A DNA stretch of 64,000 bases. It comes from CAVOOW01 sp963697675. GTDB lineage: Bacteria; Actinomycetota; Actinomycetes; JACCUZ01. Below, piece after piece: positions 1-9,397 of the stretch (positions within the stretch are counted from its first letter, which is position 1; each line of letters begins with the position of its first letter). The stretch lies in contig CAVOOW010000005.1 of NCBI GenBank assembly GCA_963697675.1, forward strand, positions 248,001 to 312,000, in the 5' to 3' direction. The translations under genes were made by a program, and so were the position numbers. Below the pieces are notes generated by a model, which worked only from the letters and a program-made list of their open reading frames with translations, was not told the origin of the DNA and made no database searches.

Positions 1-699
1 ACGACCTGGTGACGCACGCCACCGGACGGGATCCGCATGCCTGCCGCATGCCCGACGGCGGCGAGCTGCGGCCCGCCGGTCAGCACGAGGCGCCCTGTCG
101 CGATCGACCCCGCGTCGGTGTGCACGACCGACACGCCTCCGCCCGAGGCCTCGAAGCCCGTGAAGGCAGTGCCCTCGTGCACCTCGACTCCGCTGCTGAC
201 AAGTGCCGACGTGTAGGCCAGCACGTTGCGCGGCGGGTCGATGTAGCCGTCACCCGGTGCGTACGACGACCCCAGGGTGCGGCCCGGTGCCACGGCCGGG
301 TTCAGCGCGTCGAACTGGTCGCCATCGACCCACCAGACGTCGAGACCGAGTGCCTGCTGCATGGCGATGCGCTCGTGTGCCTGCGCCACCTCGCCGATCG
401 GTGAAGCAGGGCATGCAATAGCCCTGCGCCACGAAGCCCGAGTCGAGCGCGAGGTGCTCGTGCTGCGCGGCATAGAAGTCACGGGTCCACAGGCCGAGGC
501 GGACCGCCGCTTCGGTGCCGCCCTGGGCGCGGACCATGCCGGCTGCCCGGCTGCTCGCGCCCTTGCCGAGCGTGCCCGACTCGAGCAGGACGACGCGTTC
601 GAGGCCCTGCGTACGAAGGAACCAGGCGCACCACGCGCCGATGGTCCCCCCACCGACCACGACGGCGTCAGCGGAACCGGCGATCTGAAGGCTGTTCAC
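1..699 (-). CDS. FAD-dependent oxidoreductase (DAO family), partial and frameshifted
   Basis: The N-terminus carries the dinucleotide-binding motif VVVGGGTIGAWCAWFL followed by GASSRAAGMVRAQGG, typical of the D-amino-acid/sarcosine oxidase fold with covalent or tight FAD binding. The start is a GTG at 697-699. The reading frame breaks near 396-399. Downstream, another frame continues with GEVAQAHERIAMQQALGLD and later YAPGDGYIDPPRNVLAY, both expected for this family. Removing one base in the GATC at 396-399 joins them. The gene leaves the window at its left edge, so the C-terminus is missing. The substrate is unknown; amino acids or sarcosine-like amines are likely by family. It is divergent from the acyl-CoA dehydrogenase, with a palindromic operator-like site between them. 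Confidence 0.8.
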
Positions 700-717
700 C
701 TGGCCGACGCTCGCATA

Positions 718-734
718 GACTGAACAGTCAGTCA
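718..734. promoter_or_regulatory. palindromic operator-like site in a divergent promoter
   Basis: GACTG and CAGTC (718-722 and 725-729) form an inverted repeat with a 2-bp spacer. A further half-site AGTCA follows at 730-734. The arrangement resembles TetR-family operators often found before fatty-acid catabolic genes. It lies 24 bp upstream of the acyl-CoA dehydrogenase start and 19 bp upstream of the divergent oxidoreductase. No TetR gene is present in the window, so the assignment is inferential. Confidence 0.35.
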
Positions 735-757
735 ATACCCCTCCACCGGGAGTTCCG

Positions 758-1930
758 ATGCACCGACTGGCCGAGGACGACCTCGCGATCCAGGCGACCG
801 CCAGGTCCTTTGCCGACGAGCTGATCCCGCTGGAGGTCGAGGTCGAGCTTGCCGACGGGGAGGTGCCGCCCGAGCTGCTGCGCAAGCATCATGACCGGGC
901 GATCGAGCTGGGACTGTTCGCCACGAACATCCCGACCGAGTTCGGCGGGCGCGGCTGCACGACGCTGCAGCAGGTGCTCGTCCAGGAGCAGGGCGGTCGG
1001 GTGAGCAACGCGCTGGCCTGGGTGCTCGGCACTCCCCCGTCCTGGCTGCCGGCGGTGGCCACGCCCTACCAGCGGTCGCGATGGGTCGACCCAGCGGTGC
1101 GCGGCGAGGCCGTGGAGTGCTACGCCATCACCGAGGAGCTGGCCGGGTCCGATGTGGCCGACCTGGCGGCGACAGCCCGCCGGGACGGGGACGACTACGT
1201 GCTCAACGGCGAGAAGTGGCACGTGACGTCGTACAACGAAGCGACGTACGCCTTCTTCCAGGCCCGCCTCGTGGGCGGCGACCACGCCGGCGAGCACGTG
1301 ATGTTCTTCGTCGACCTGCCGTCGCCCGGCGTCCGGGTGGTGCGCACACCCGCCTACAGCCACACCGTCGGCCATCACCACCACCACCCGATCGTCGCGT
1401 TCGACGACGTACGGGTCCCGGCTTCCCACCTGATCGGCGCCGAGGGCGACGGCATGCTGTTCGCCCACGAGTGGTTCCGGTTCGAGCGCCTGATGGTCGC
1501 CGCGCGATGTCTGGGGGCGGCCGACCGGCTCGTCGAGGAGGCGACGGCGTTCGCGCAGTCACGCGTCGTCGGTGGCCAGCCGCTCATCGACTACCAGCTG
1601 GTTGCGGCGATGCTCGCGGACAGCGTCACCGAGCTGGTCGCGGCGCGGGCGCTGGTCTACGACGTGGCCCGGGCCATCGACGACGGCGTCGACCGCAAGA
1701 TCTCTCACGCGCAGTGCTCGATGGCGAAGCTCTATGCGTCGGAGATGGCCGGCCGGGTCGCCGACCGTGCCGTGCAGATCTTCGGCGGGCGCGGATACAT
1801 GCGGGAGAACATCGCGGAGCGCTTCTTCCGCGAGCTGCGCGTCGAACGCATCTGGGAGGGTGCCAGCGAGCTGCAACGGCTCATCATCGCGGGACAGCTC
1901 GCCAAGCGAGGGCTGCGCGCGCTGACATGA
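758..1930 (+). CDS. acyl-CoA dehydrogenase family protein
   Basis: This 390-residue protein has full acyl-CoA dehydrogenase architecture. The alpha-helical N-terminal domain is followed by the FAD-binding stretch YAITEELAGSDVADLAATA, a beta domain containing NGEKWHVTS, and the C-terminal helical domain with QIFGGRGYMRE. IWEGASELQRLIIA carries the Glu expected as catalytic base. It should oxidise an acyl-CoA to the enoyl-CoA and pass electrons to ETF. The acyl chain preference cannot be read from the sequence. A natural run of five histidines occurs in the beta domain (GHHHHHP). The next gene begins 13 bp downstream. Confidence 0.92.
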   Translation: MHRLAEDDLAIQATARSFADELIPLEVEVELADGEVPPELLRKHHDRAIELGLFATNIPTEFGGRGCTTLQQVLVQEQGGRVSNALAWVLGTPPSWLPAVATPYQRSRWVDPAVRGEAVECYAITEELAGSDVADLAATARRDGDDYVLNGEKWHVTSYNEATYAFFQARLVGGDHAGEHVMFFVDLPSPGVRVVRTPAYSHTVGHHHHHPIVAFDDVRVPASHLIGAEGDGMLFAHEWFRFERLMVAARCLGAADRLVEEATAFAQSRVVGGQPLIDYQLVAAMLADSVTELVAARALVYDVARAIDDGVDRKISHAQCSMAKLYASEMAGRVADRAVQIFGGRGYMRENIAERFFRELRVERIWEGASELQRLIIAGQLAKRGLRALT

Positions 1931-1943
1931 GAGCCTGGGCGGC

Positions 1944-2438
1944 GTGATCATCCGCGACGCGACACCCGACGACTGGCCCGCGATCTGGCCGTTCCTGCAC
2001 GACATCGTCGCAGCCGGCGACACGTTCAGCTGGGCGCCGGACACCTCCGAGGAGCAGGCCCGGACGATGTGGCTCAAGCAACCACCCGGGCGCACCGTTG
2101 TCGCGCTGGACGACGACGGGACCGTGCTCGGCACCGCCGAGACCCACCCCAACCAGCCGGCAGGGGGACCTGCGGCGCACGTGGCCAACGCCGGCTTCAT
2201 GGTCGATCCCGCCCACTCCGGAAAGGGAGTGGGGCGCGCCCTCGGCCAACACGTGATCGACCAGGCGCGAGCCGATGGCTATCGCGCGATGGCGTTCAAC
2301 GCGGTCGTCGAGACCAACGCCGGCGCCGTGGCGCTGTGGCGCTCACTCGGCTTCGAGATCGTGGCCACGCTGCCGGAGGGCTTTCACCACCCGGTGCACG
2401 GCTATGTGGGGCTGCACATCATGTTCCGGCCCCTGTGA
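1944..2438 (+). CDS. GNAT-family N-acetyltransferase
   Basis: This is a 164-residue single-domain GNAT protein starting at a GTG. The acetyl-CoA binding motif A is visible as VDPAHSGKGVGRALGQHV, and motif B as NAGAVALWRSLGFE. The N-terminal IRDATPDDWPAIW is typical of the PAT/YncA-like subgroup that acetylates small amines or amino-acid-like compounds. It lies 13 bp after the acyl-CoA dehydrogenase and is probably co-transcribed. The substrate is unknown. It converges on the DUF952 gene with only 3 bp between the stop codons. Confidence 0.85.
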   Translation: MIIRDATPDDWPAIWPFLHDIVAAGDTFSWAPDTSEEQARTMWLKQPPGRTVVALDDDGTVLGTAETHPNQPAGGPAAHVANAGFMVDPAHSGKGVGRALGQHVIDQARADGYRAMAFNAVVETNAGAVALWRSLGFEIVATLPEGFHHPVHGYVGLHIMFRPL

Positions 2439-2441
2439 GAC

Positions 2442-2780
2442 CTAGCCGAGGTCCCGCACGCTGACCACTGCGCCGGTGACCAGCGGCCCGTAGATGTGCG
2501 GGAACGCCTCGTCGGCACCGGGTGGCACCTCGAGCCGCAGCTCGACGTCCAACAGGGCAGGGTCGATCTCGAGCAGCACGAGCCGCAGGTCGGGAGCGGA
2601 GTAGTACGCCGACCGGACCCCGTCGACCTGTCCGGCTCGCGACGCGTGGATGTAGCCCTCCTCCGCCAGCGATCGGCCGAGCGTCGAGACGCGATAGTCA
2701 CCGGCACGCTCGGCGGCCCGCCAGTCGTCGACCGTGGCGATGTGAAAGATGTGCTCGCCGGGCGCGAGACCGTCGGCCAT
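2442..2780 (-). CDS. DUF952-family protein
   Basis: The 112-residue protein begins HIFHIATVDDWRAAERAGDYRVSTL and contains EEGYIHASRAGQV, LVLLEIDP and FPHIYGPL. This is the conserved pattern of DUF952, a small ADP-ribosyltransferase-like fold of unknown biochemical role. The ATG at 2778-2780 sits next to the stop of the MBL-fold gene (2782-2784), so the three genes mscR, MBL hydrolase and DUF952 form a tightly packed minus-strand operon. No catalytic assignment is made. Confidence 0.8.
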   Translation of the reverse strand: MADGLAPGEHIFHIATVDDWRAAERAGDYRVSTLGRSLAEEGYIHASRAGQVDGVRSAYYSAPDLRLVLLEIDPALLDVELRLEVPPGADEAFPHIYGPLVTGAVVSVRDLG

Positions 2781-2781
2781 G

Positions 2782-3412
2782 TCAGTGGCCCCGGGCGATC
2801 CACTCGGCCAGCGCGGGAGCTTCGGCACCGATGGTGGTGTCCGCGCCATGCCCCGTGTGCACGACGGTGCTGGCCGGGCAGGGCGAGCAGGTGGCGGCGG
2901 ATCGAGTCGACGATGGTGGGAAAGTCGCTGTGCGACCGGCCCGTCGCACCCGGACCGCCCTGGAACAGGGTGTCGCCGGAGAAGACCGCGCCGAGGTCGG
3001 GTGCATAGAGGCTGACACCGCCCGGTGAGTGGCCGGGAGTGTGGAGTACGGCGACACTGGTGCCCGCGACGTCGAAGCCCATGCCATCGGTCAGGTCGAC
3101 GTCTGGTCGAAGGTCGTCGTACTCCTGCTCCCACAGCATGGTGTCCGCCGGGTGCAGCGCGATGCGCGCATCCTTGGCTGCGGCCACCTCGACCGCCGCG
3201 TTGATGTGGTCGTTGTGACCGTGGGTGCAGACGACGGCCACCACCCGTCGGCTACCCACTGCCTCCAGGATGGCTGCCGCATCGTGAGCCGGGTCGATGA
3301 CCAGCACCTCGTCGTCGTCGCCGACGAGCCAGACGTTGTTGTCGACGTCCCACGTGCCGCCGTCGAGGCTGAAGGTGCCCGAGGTCACGACCTTGTCGAC
3401 ACGCGCCGCCAT
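2782..3412 (-). CDS. MBL-fold metallo-hydrolase next to mscR, frameshifted
   Basis: The metallo-beta-lactamase fold is clear: THGHNDHINAA is the HxHxDH zinc motif, TPGHSPGG supplies the next His, and FSGDTLFQGGPGATGRS follows. The final His motif, VVHTGHGADTTIG, lies in another frame. An extra base in the GGCC at 2872-2875 separates the parts, and removing it gives a complete protein of about 209 residues ending AEWIARGH. Homologues next to mycothiol-dependent formaldehyde dehydrogenase are thought to act on the formyl- or acyl-mycothiol product. The start ATG overlaps the mscR stop by one base. Confidence 0.82.
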
Positions 3413-4497
3413 CAGAAGACGACCACGGAACGAAGGACCTCGCCGCGGTGCATCTTGGCGAAGGCTTCCTCCACGTCACCGAGCGCGATCGTCTCGGACA
3501 CGAAGCGGTCGAGGTCGAGGCGGCCCTGCAGATAGAGGTCGATCAGCATGGGGAAGTCACGGCTCGGCAGGCAGTCGCCGTACCACGAGGACTTGAGCGC
3601 GCCGCCACGACCGAACACGTCGATCTGCGGCAGCTCGATGGTCATGTCGGGAGTGGGCACCCCCACGAGCACGACGGTGCCGGCGAGGTCGCGCGCGTAG
3701 AAGGCCTGCTCGTAGGTCTCCGGGCGGCCGACCGCGTCGATCACGAGGTCGGCACCGAAGCCACCGGTGAGCTCACGGATCGACTCCACCACGTCGCGCT
3801 CCCGCGAGTTGACGGTGTGGGTGGCACCGAACTGCGAGGCCCAGGCGAGCTTGCGGTCGTCGATGTCGACGCCGATCACCTTCGAGGCGCCTGCCAGCAG
3901 CGCGCCCACGATCGCCCCGTTGCCGACACCGCCACAGCCGATCACGGCGACGCTGTCGCCGCGCTGCACGTTGCCGGTGTTCATGGCGGCACCGATGCCG
4001 GCCATCACGCCGCAGCCCAGCAGGCCGGCCACGGCAGGTGGGGCCTTCGGATCGACCTTCGTGCACTGGCCGGCAGCCACGAGCGTCTTCTCGACGAAGG
4101 CGCCGATGCCCAGTGCGGGAGACAGCTCGGTGCCGTCCTCGAGCGTCATCCGCTGCTTGGCGTTGTGGGTGTTGAAGCAGTACCAGGGGCGTCCGCGCAG
4201 GCAGGCCCGGCAGTCGCCGCAGACCGCGCGCCAGTTGAGGATCACGTAGTCGCCGGGCGCCACCTCGGTGACCCCCTCACCCACGGCCTCGACGACGCCG
4301 GCCGCCTCATGACCGAGCAGGAACGGGAAATCGTCGTTGATGCCACCCTCGCGATAGTGCAGGTCGGTGTGGCACACGCCGCACGCCTGGATCTGTACGA
4401 CCGCCTCACCCGGCCCGGGATCGGGCACCAGAACGGTCTCGACCGTGACGGGCGCACCCTTTGAGCGCGCGACGACCCCTCGAACGTGCTGTGTCAT
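3412..4497 (-). CDS. mscR: S-(hydroxymethyl)mycothiol dehydrogenase
   Basis: This is a 361-residue zinc-dependent medium-chain alcohol dehydrogenase. Catalytic zinc ligands are Cys42, His63 and Glu64 (ACGVCHTD and GHEAAG). Structural zinc ligands are Cys93, Cys96, Cys99 and Cys107. The NAD-binding fold has AVIGCGGVGNGAI. The whole sequence matches the MscR/AdhE2 class, which oxidises the formaldehyde-mycothiol adduct (and can reduce S-nitrosomycothiol). Its presence implies mycothiol as the thiol buffer, hence an actinobacterium. It heads the operon with the MBL hydrolase and DUF952 genes. Confidence 0.93.
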   Translation of the reverse strand: MTQHVRGVVARSKGAPVTVETVLVPDPGPGEAVVQIQACGVCHTDLHYREGGINDDFPFLLGHEAAGVVEAVGEGVTEVAPGDYVILNWRAVCGDCRACLRGRPWYCFNTHNAKQRMTLEDGTELSPALGIGAFVEKTLVAAGQCTKVDPKAPPAVAGLLGCGVMAGIGAAMNTGNVQRGDSVAVIGCGGVGNGAIVGALLAGASKVIGVDIDDRKLAWASQFGATHTVNSRERDVVESIRELTGGFGADLVIDAVGRPETYEQAFYARDLAGTVVLVGVPTPDMTIELPQIDVFGRGGALKSSWYGDCLPSRDFPMLIDLYLQGRLDLDRFVSETIALGDVEEAFAKMHRGEVLRSVVVF

Positions 4498-4515
4498 CTG
4501 ACCGTTCCTCCAAAT

Positions 4516-4525
4516 GGGTTAACCC
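4516..4525. promoter_or_regulatory. palindrome in the mscR/EAL divergent promoter
   Basis: The perfect 10-bp palindrome GGGTTAACCC lies in the 73-bp gap between mscR (minus) and the EAL-domain gene (plus). It is AT-rich at its centre, unlike the surroundings, and sits about 20 bp upstream of the mscR start. A regulator-binding site is plausible; no regulator is identified. Confidence 0.3.
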
Positions 4526-4570
4526 GTTCGGGCCATGGCCGAGATCATTTCATGAGCCGATGCAACAGGC

Positions 4571-5870
4571 ATGTCCCCTGTCCGCACCCGCGGGTCCGGG
4601 CAAGCCCTCCGCGACGTGGAGCGTCAACAGGCCTTCCGATCTGCGCTCGCGAGCGGAGACCCGGGCATCGTGTTCCAGCCGATCATGGATCTCGCAAGCG
4701 GGATCGTGACCGGCTATGAGGCGTTGTCACGCTTTCCCTCCCTGGACGGCATGCCGCCCGACCTGGTCTTCGCAGAGGCTCACCGGGCCGGCGCCGGCCA
4801 CGATCTCGAGACCCTTGCCCTGGCCAGGGCCATCGAGGCCGGCGCGGCGCGGCCGGAGAACACGGTGTTGTCGCTCAACGTCAGCCCGTCGACGCTGCTC
4901 ACTCCACAGTTCGTGAAAGTCCTCCCGAAGAACCTCACCGGCATGCAGATCGAGATCACCGAGCACGAGAAGATCTCCGACAAGGAGCGGGTGCTCTCGG
5001 TCCTGCGGATGCTGCGGCGCCGCGGCGCCGCCATCGCCGTCGACGACCTCGGCGAGGGCTATGCCGGCCTCCAGCAGCTGATGACCCTCGAACCCGATGT
5101 CCTCAAGCTGGACCGGTCGCTCGTCTCCCGGGCGCACGAGAACCCGGCCCAGGCAGCACTCATCGAGGCCATCTCCCACTACGCCCTGCGCACCGGCACC
5201 AAGGTCTGCGCCGAGGGCGTGGAGTGCCTGGAGGAGCTGCGGCTGCTCGCGGACCTCGATGTCGGTGAGGCGCAGGGCTGGGTGATCGGCCGGCCCACAG
5301 CGACGTTCGAGCAGGCCGGAAAGGCCGCCCGGCGGGCCTGCATCTCGGCGCTGTCGATGATCCTCGAGGTCGGCGACCCCACCGAGGCCGGTGACCCCGA
5401 CCTGGCGGGAGTGCTCTCCCGGATCGCCACGACCGAGAGCCTCGACGAGCTGGCCCGGCTGATGGGCTGGGTCTCCGCGTTGCTCGGCTGCGCCAAGACC
5501 GCCCTGTCGCTGTGCGACCCTGCGATGCAGACGATCGAGGCCGTCCAGCCCGATGCCTGGTTGCCCAACGGCAGACGCTTCCTGCTCTCGGACTTCCCGC
5601 TCACCGAGGAGGTGCTGCGGCGGAACGTCGTCGCTCAGGTCGTCGCGGGCTCGCCGGGAGCCGACGAGGCGGAGTCGACCTTCCTCAAGCACGAGGGATT
5701 CGGCGCGCTTGCTGATGGTCCCGGTCTACAGCGGAGCGGACCCGGTGGGCCTGCTCGAGTGCTACTCGAACGCCGCCCTGCCGTGGACGCGGCACCAGAT
5801 CAGGACCATCCGGTGCGTCGCGGCCGTCACCGGCCCCGTGCTGCGCAACCTCGGCCAGCGTCCGAGCTAG
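4571..5870 (+). CDS. EAL-domain c-di-GMP phosphodiesterase-like protein with C-terminal sensor domain, frameshifted
   Basis: Residues about 25-250 form an EAL domain. The signature residues are visible: YEALSRF, LNVSP, EITEH, DDLGEGYAGL, LKLDRSLV and CAEGVE. The metal and catalytic positions therefore look intact, and c-di-GMP hydrolysis is likely. The C-terminal third resembles a GAF-like sensor. The frame breaks in the GCGCGC at 5703-5708. Removing one base gives HEGFGALLMVPVYSGADPVG and a stop at 5868-5870. The protein would be about 432 residues. The saccharopine-dehydrogenase-like gene converges with no gap. Confidence 0.83.
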
Positions 5871-7079
5871 CTAGCCGCCGTCGCGGATGCCCCAGGGCGA
5901 GCCGTAGGCGGTCAGCAGGTCGAGGAACGGCCTCGGCGCGAAGGCTTCCGGCCCCAGCACCCCCGTACCGCTCCAGGTGCCGCCGGCGAGCAGCTCGAGC
6001 GCGATGACGGGGTTGATCGCGGTCTGCCACACGACCGCCTGCGAGCCGTACTCCCTCATGGACCACTCGTTGTCGACCACGTGGTAGAGGTAGACCTCCT
6101 TGGGCTCCCCCTGCTTGTCGCGGCCCGTCACCCACGTGCCCGCGCACGTCTTGCCGCGCATGCGGTCGCCGAGCGTCGCCGGGTCCGGCAGGCAGGCGGC
6201 CACCACGTCGCGCGGCGACACGTCGACCCCGGAGGCGCGGACCTTGTCGGTGCGGTCGAGGCCGAGCTTGTGGAGGGTCTTGAGTACGTCGATGAACTCC
6301 TCGCCGAGCCCGTACTTGAACGTCACGCGCCGGGCCTTGACCCAGCGCGGGATCAGCAGCACCTCTTCGTGCTCGACGTTGACGCACTCGACGGGGCCGA
6401 TGCCCTCGGGGAAGTCGAACATCTCCGGCTCGCTGAACGGCGGCGTCGTGAACCAGCGCCCGTCCTCCCAGATCACCGGCGGGTTCAGGCACTCCTCGAT
6501 GGTGGTCCAGATCGAGAACGACGGCGCGAAGTCATAGCCCTCGACGACGAGGTTCGCCCCGTCGCGCACGCCGATCTCGTCGATCTCGCCGAACAGCTCG
6601 TCGGCCGCGTAACGCGCGAAGACGTCGGACAGGCCGGGCTCCACACCGACGCCGACCAGCGCCAGCCGACCCGCCGCCTCCCAGTCGGCCGCGACCGCGA
6701 ACTGCTCGTCACCGAGCTTCACGCCGGTCTGCTCGTGCGGGGCCTCGCTGTGCGGCTTGGAGAGGGACATCGCCATGTCGAGGTAGTCGGCACCGGCCGC
6801 GAACGCCCCTTCGAAGACCGGCATCACGAAGCGGGGATCGATCGCGTTGAGCACATGCGTGACTCCGTGCTCGCGGCACAGGTCAGCGACGGCTGTTGAG
6901 GACGATGCGTCGACCTGCGCGGCCACGAAGCGACCGTCCGCGACATGGCCCTCGATCGCCCGCTCGGCGCGACCGAGGTCGTAGTCGGCCACCACCATCA
7001 GCTCGAAGAAGGCACGTCGCGCCGCGATGCCCACCGCCGCCGAACCGACACCACCGGCGCCCACAACGAGAACCTTCAT
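5871..7079 (-). CDS. saccharopine dehydrogenase-like oxidoreductase (carboxyspermidine dehydrogenase-type)
   Basis: The 402-residue protein opens with the Rossmann motif MKVLVVGAGGVGSAAVGIAA and has VGVGVEPGLSDVFARYAADELF in the middle. The C-terminal portion has MRGKTCAGTWVTGR. This overall plan matches the saccharopine dehydrogenase / carboxynorspermidine dehydrogenase group, NAD(P)H-dependent enzymes that form or split secondary amines. Its position 25 bp downstream of the PuuB-like oxidoreductase and the pot genes suggests a role in polyamine or aminoaldehyde metabolism. The exact substrate is not established. Confidence 0.75.
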   Translation of the reverse strand: MKVLVVGAGGVGSAAVGIAARRAFFELMVVADYDLGRAERAIEGHVADGRFVAAQVDASSSTAVADLCREHGVTHVLNAIDPRFVMPVFEGAFAAGADYLDMAMSLSKPHSEAPHEQTGVKLGDEQFAVAADWEAAGRLALVGVGVEPGLSDVFARYAADELFGEIDEIGVRDGANLVVEGYDFAPSFSIWTTIEECLNPPVIWEDGRWFTTPPFSEPEMFDFPEGIGPVECVNVEHEEVLLIPRWVKARRVTFKYGLGEEFIDVLKTLHKLGLDRTDKVRASGVDVSPRDVVAACLPDPATLGDRMRGKTCAGTWVTGRDKQGEPKEVYLYHVVDNEWSMREYGSQAVVWQTAINPVIALELLAGGTWSGTGVLGPEAFAPRPFLDLLTAYGSPWGIRDGG

Positions 7080-7104
7080 CTCATCCTCTCCTAGCGATCA
7101 CTGC

Positions 7105-8524
7105 TCATGAGTCGAAACCCAGACCTAGCCGGTCCAGCGTGCGCAGCCACGGGCCACGACGTCCACCGTTGGCGTCGGCCCGGGCGATCGCGCGCCGGGT
7201 GAGCTCGATGGCCGCCCAGCGCACCGGCTCAGGCGGGAACGGGATCGGCTTGCGTCCGCACCATCCGCAGGGACGTACGCTCCGTCGGCTGGCCGCCGAG
7301 CAGGTCGAGCATGACCTGGGCACCGAAGCGGCTCGCGCCCACCCCGAGCCCTGTGTAGCCGGCGGAGTAGGCGACCCGACCGTCGAGCGCCTGTCCCCAG
7401 AACGCGCAGAACCGCGAGCAGGTGTCGATGACCCCACCCCAGGCGTGCGTGAAGCGCACTCCCTCGAGCTGGGGGAACGTCGTGAAGAAGTGGTCCGCGA
7501 GGCGGTCGAAGGTCTCGCCCTCACGGACATGCCGCTCATCGGTGCTGCCGCCCATGCGATAGACCGCGTCGTAGCCGCCCCAGACGATGCGGTTGTCGTC
7601 GGTAAGGCGGTAGTAGTGGAACAGGTTGCTGGCGTCACCGATGCCGTGCCGGTCGCTCCAGCCGATCGACGCCCGCTGCCCGTCGGTGAGCGGCTCCGTG
7701 ACCATCGCGTAGTCCCAGACCGGCGCGACATAGTTGCCGATCCGACGCAGCAAGGGCGAGAGCGCACCGGTCCCGAGTGCGACGTGACGTGCAGACACGA
7801 CGCCGTACGTCGTGTGGAGCTCGACGCCGTTGGTGGACGAACGCCGAAGGCGATGGACGGTCGTGCCCTCGTGGATCCGCACCCCGAGTCGCAGGCAGGC
7901 GGCGCGCAGCCCCCACGCGAGCCGCGCCGGATCGACCATGGCGGTGCTGTCGGCGTCGAAGACACCTCCGAGGTAGGTCGGCGAGTGAACGCGCGCCTGC
8001 ACCTCGTCGCGGTCGAGCAGCTCCACGTGGCCGCCGAATCGGGCAGCGATCTCGGGCAGCTCGCTCAGGTCGTCGAGCTGCCACTGTGCCGTCGCGACAG
8101 TGAGCTCACCGGTGCGCTCCCAGCCGCAGTCGATGCCCTGACCGTGCACGGTTTTCTCGATCGCGTCGAGGTTCTCCCGGCCGAGCTGCTCGAGCACCGG
8201 CAGCTCGTCGGCGAAGCGGTCGAGGCCGTTGCGCAGCCCGTGGGTCAGGCTGGCCGAACAGAACCCGCCGTTGCGACCCGAGGCGGCCCAGCCCACGGCG
8301 CGGGACTCCAGCAGCACCACGTCGCGGTCAGGGTCGCGCTCCTTCGCCAGCAGCGCGGTCCAGAGCCCTGTGTAACCGCCACCGACCACCGCGAGGTCGG
8401 TGACCGTGTCCTGACTCAGCGGCTCGCTGGGACCCGGCGCCTCGGACGAGTCCAGCCAGAAAGGCGTGAAGCGAACATCGCATAAGGACGGCCGGGTCGA
8501 CGCGGGATGCTTACGCTGCCTCAC
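7105..8524 (-). CDS. PuuB-like FAD-dependent amine oxidoreductase, frameshifted
   Basis: The FAD-binding N-terminus reads DLAVVGGGYTGLWTALLAKE, then GWAASGRNGGFC, as in gamma-glutamylputrescine oxidase-like enzymes. The C-terminal GYTGLGVGASRFGAQV is the second FAD contact. An extra base near 7250-7254 truncates the frame. The other frame carries KPIPFPPEPVRWAAIEL and ends in LDRLGLGFDS, the expected tail. The GTG at 8522-8524 overlaps the potC stop as GTGA, which is why I prefer it; the N-terminal 20 residues are poorly conserved. It likely oxidises a polyamine-derived amine using O2. Confidence 0.8.
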
Positions 8525-9396
8525 TTGCGACCGGCGCGGCGCTGCCCCAGCAGCTGACCCGTTATGACCGCCACCAGCGCGACCACGAACATAAGTGTCC
8601 CGATCACGTTGATCTGTACGGGCGTGCCGCGCTGCGCGGCTCCCCACACATACATGGGGAAGGTGACCGAGCTCGTCGTCGCGTTGAAGTTCGTGATGAT
8701 GTAGTCGTCGAACGACAGTGAGAAGGCAAGCAGCCCGCCGGCCGCGATGCCGGGCAGAACCAACGGGAACGTCACCCGCCAGAACGCCTGTGCCTCGTTG
8801 GCATAGAGGTCGGCGGCCGCCTGCTCGAGCCGTGGGTCGAGCCCGGCGATGCGGGCCTTGACCGTGACGACCACGAAACTCAGACAGAACATGATGTGCG
8901 CGATCAGGATCGCCGTGGAACCGAGCGGGATGCTCAGGTTGATGAACAGCGTCAGCAGCGACGAACCCATGACGACCTCGGGTGTGGCCATAGGCATGAA
9001 GATCAACAGGTTCGTCTGCGCCCGGCCGCGGAACCGGGCGCGCCCCAGCGCGAATGCCACCATGGTGCCCAGGATCGTCGCGCCGATGGTCGCCACCAAC
9101 CCGATCTTCAGGCTCAAACCCAGCGACTCACACATGCCTGGGGCACCGCAGATGTTTGTCCATGCGTCAGTGGAGAACGTTGACCAGGTGTAGTTGAAGC
9201 GTCCGTTCGGCTTGTTGAACGAGAAGATGACGACGATGACGTTGGGCAACAGGAGATAGATGAACGCGAGCGTCGCGGCGATGACGATGACGTGCTCTCG
9301 GAACCAGGTGATCGGGCCGCGTCGCCGGCGCGGGCGTGGGACGGACTTCCTGTTGGCGTCGGCTCCGCTGCGGGTTGACGCTGTCGCGGTTGCCAT
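8521..9396 (-). CDS. potC: polyamine ABC transporter permease PotC
   Basis: The 291-residue membrane protein has a basic N-terminal arm (PRPRRRRGP) followed by about six hydrophobic segments. The EAA-type cytoplasmic loop reads EQAAADLYANEAQAFWRVTFPLVLPGIAAG. The sequence FSLSFDDYIITNF is typical of PotC, the second permease of spermidine/putrescine importers. It sits directly after potB and before the PuuB-like oxidoreductase in one operon. The membrane complex would be PotA2-PotB-PotC fed by the lipoprotein PotD. Confidence 0.92.
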   Translation of the reverse strand: MATATASTRSGADANRKSVPRPRRRRGPITWFREHVIVIAATLAFIYLLLPNVIVVIFSFNKPNGRFNYTWSTFSTDAWTNICGAPGMCESLGLSLKIGLVATIGATILGTMVAFALGRARFRGRAQTNLLIFMPMATPEVVMGSSLLTLFINLSIPLGSTAILIAHIMFCLSFVVVTVKARIAGLDPRLEQAAADLYANEAQAFWRVTFPLVLPGIAAGGLLAFSLSFDDYIITNFNATTSSVTFPMYVWGAAQRGTPVQINVIGTLMFVVALVAVITGQLLGQRRAGRK

Positions 9397-9397
9397 C

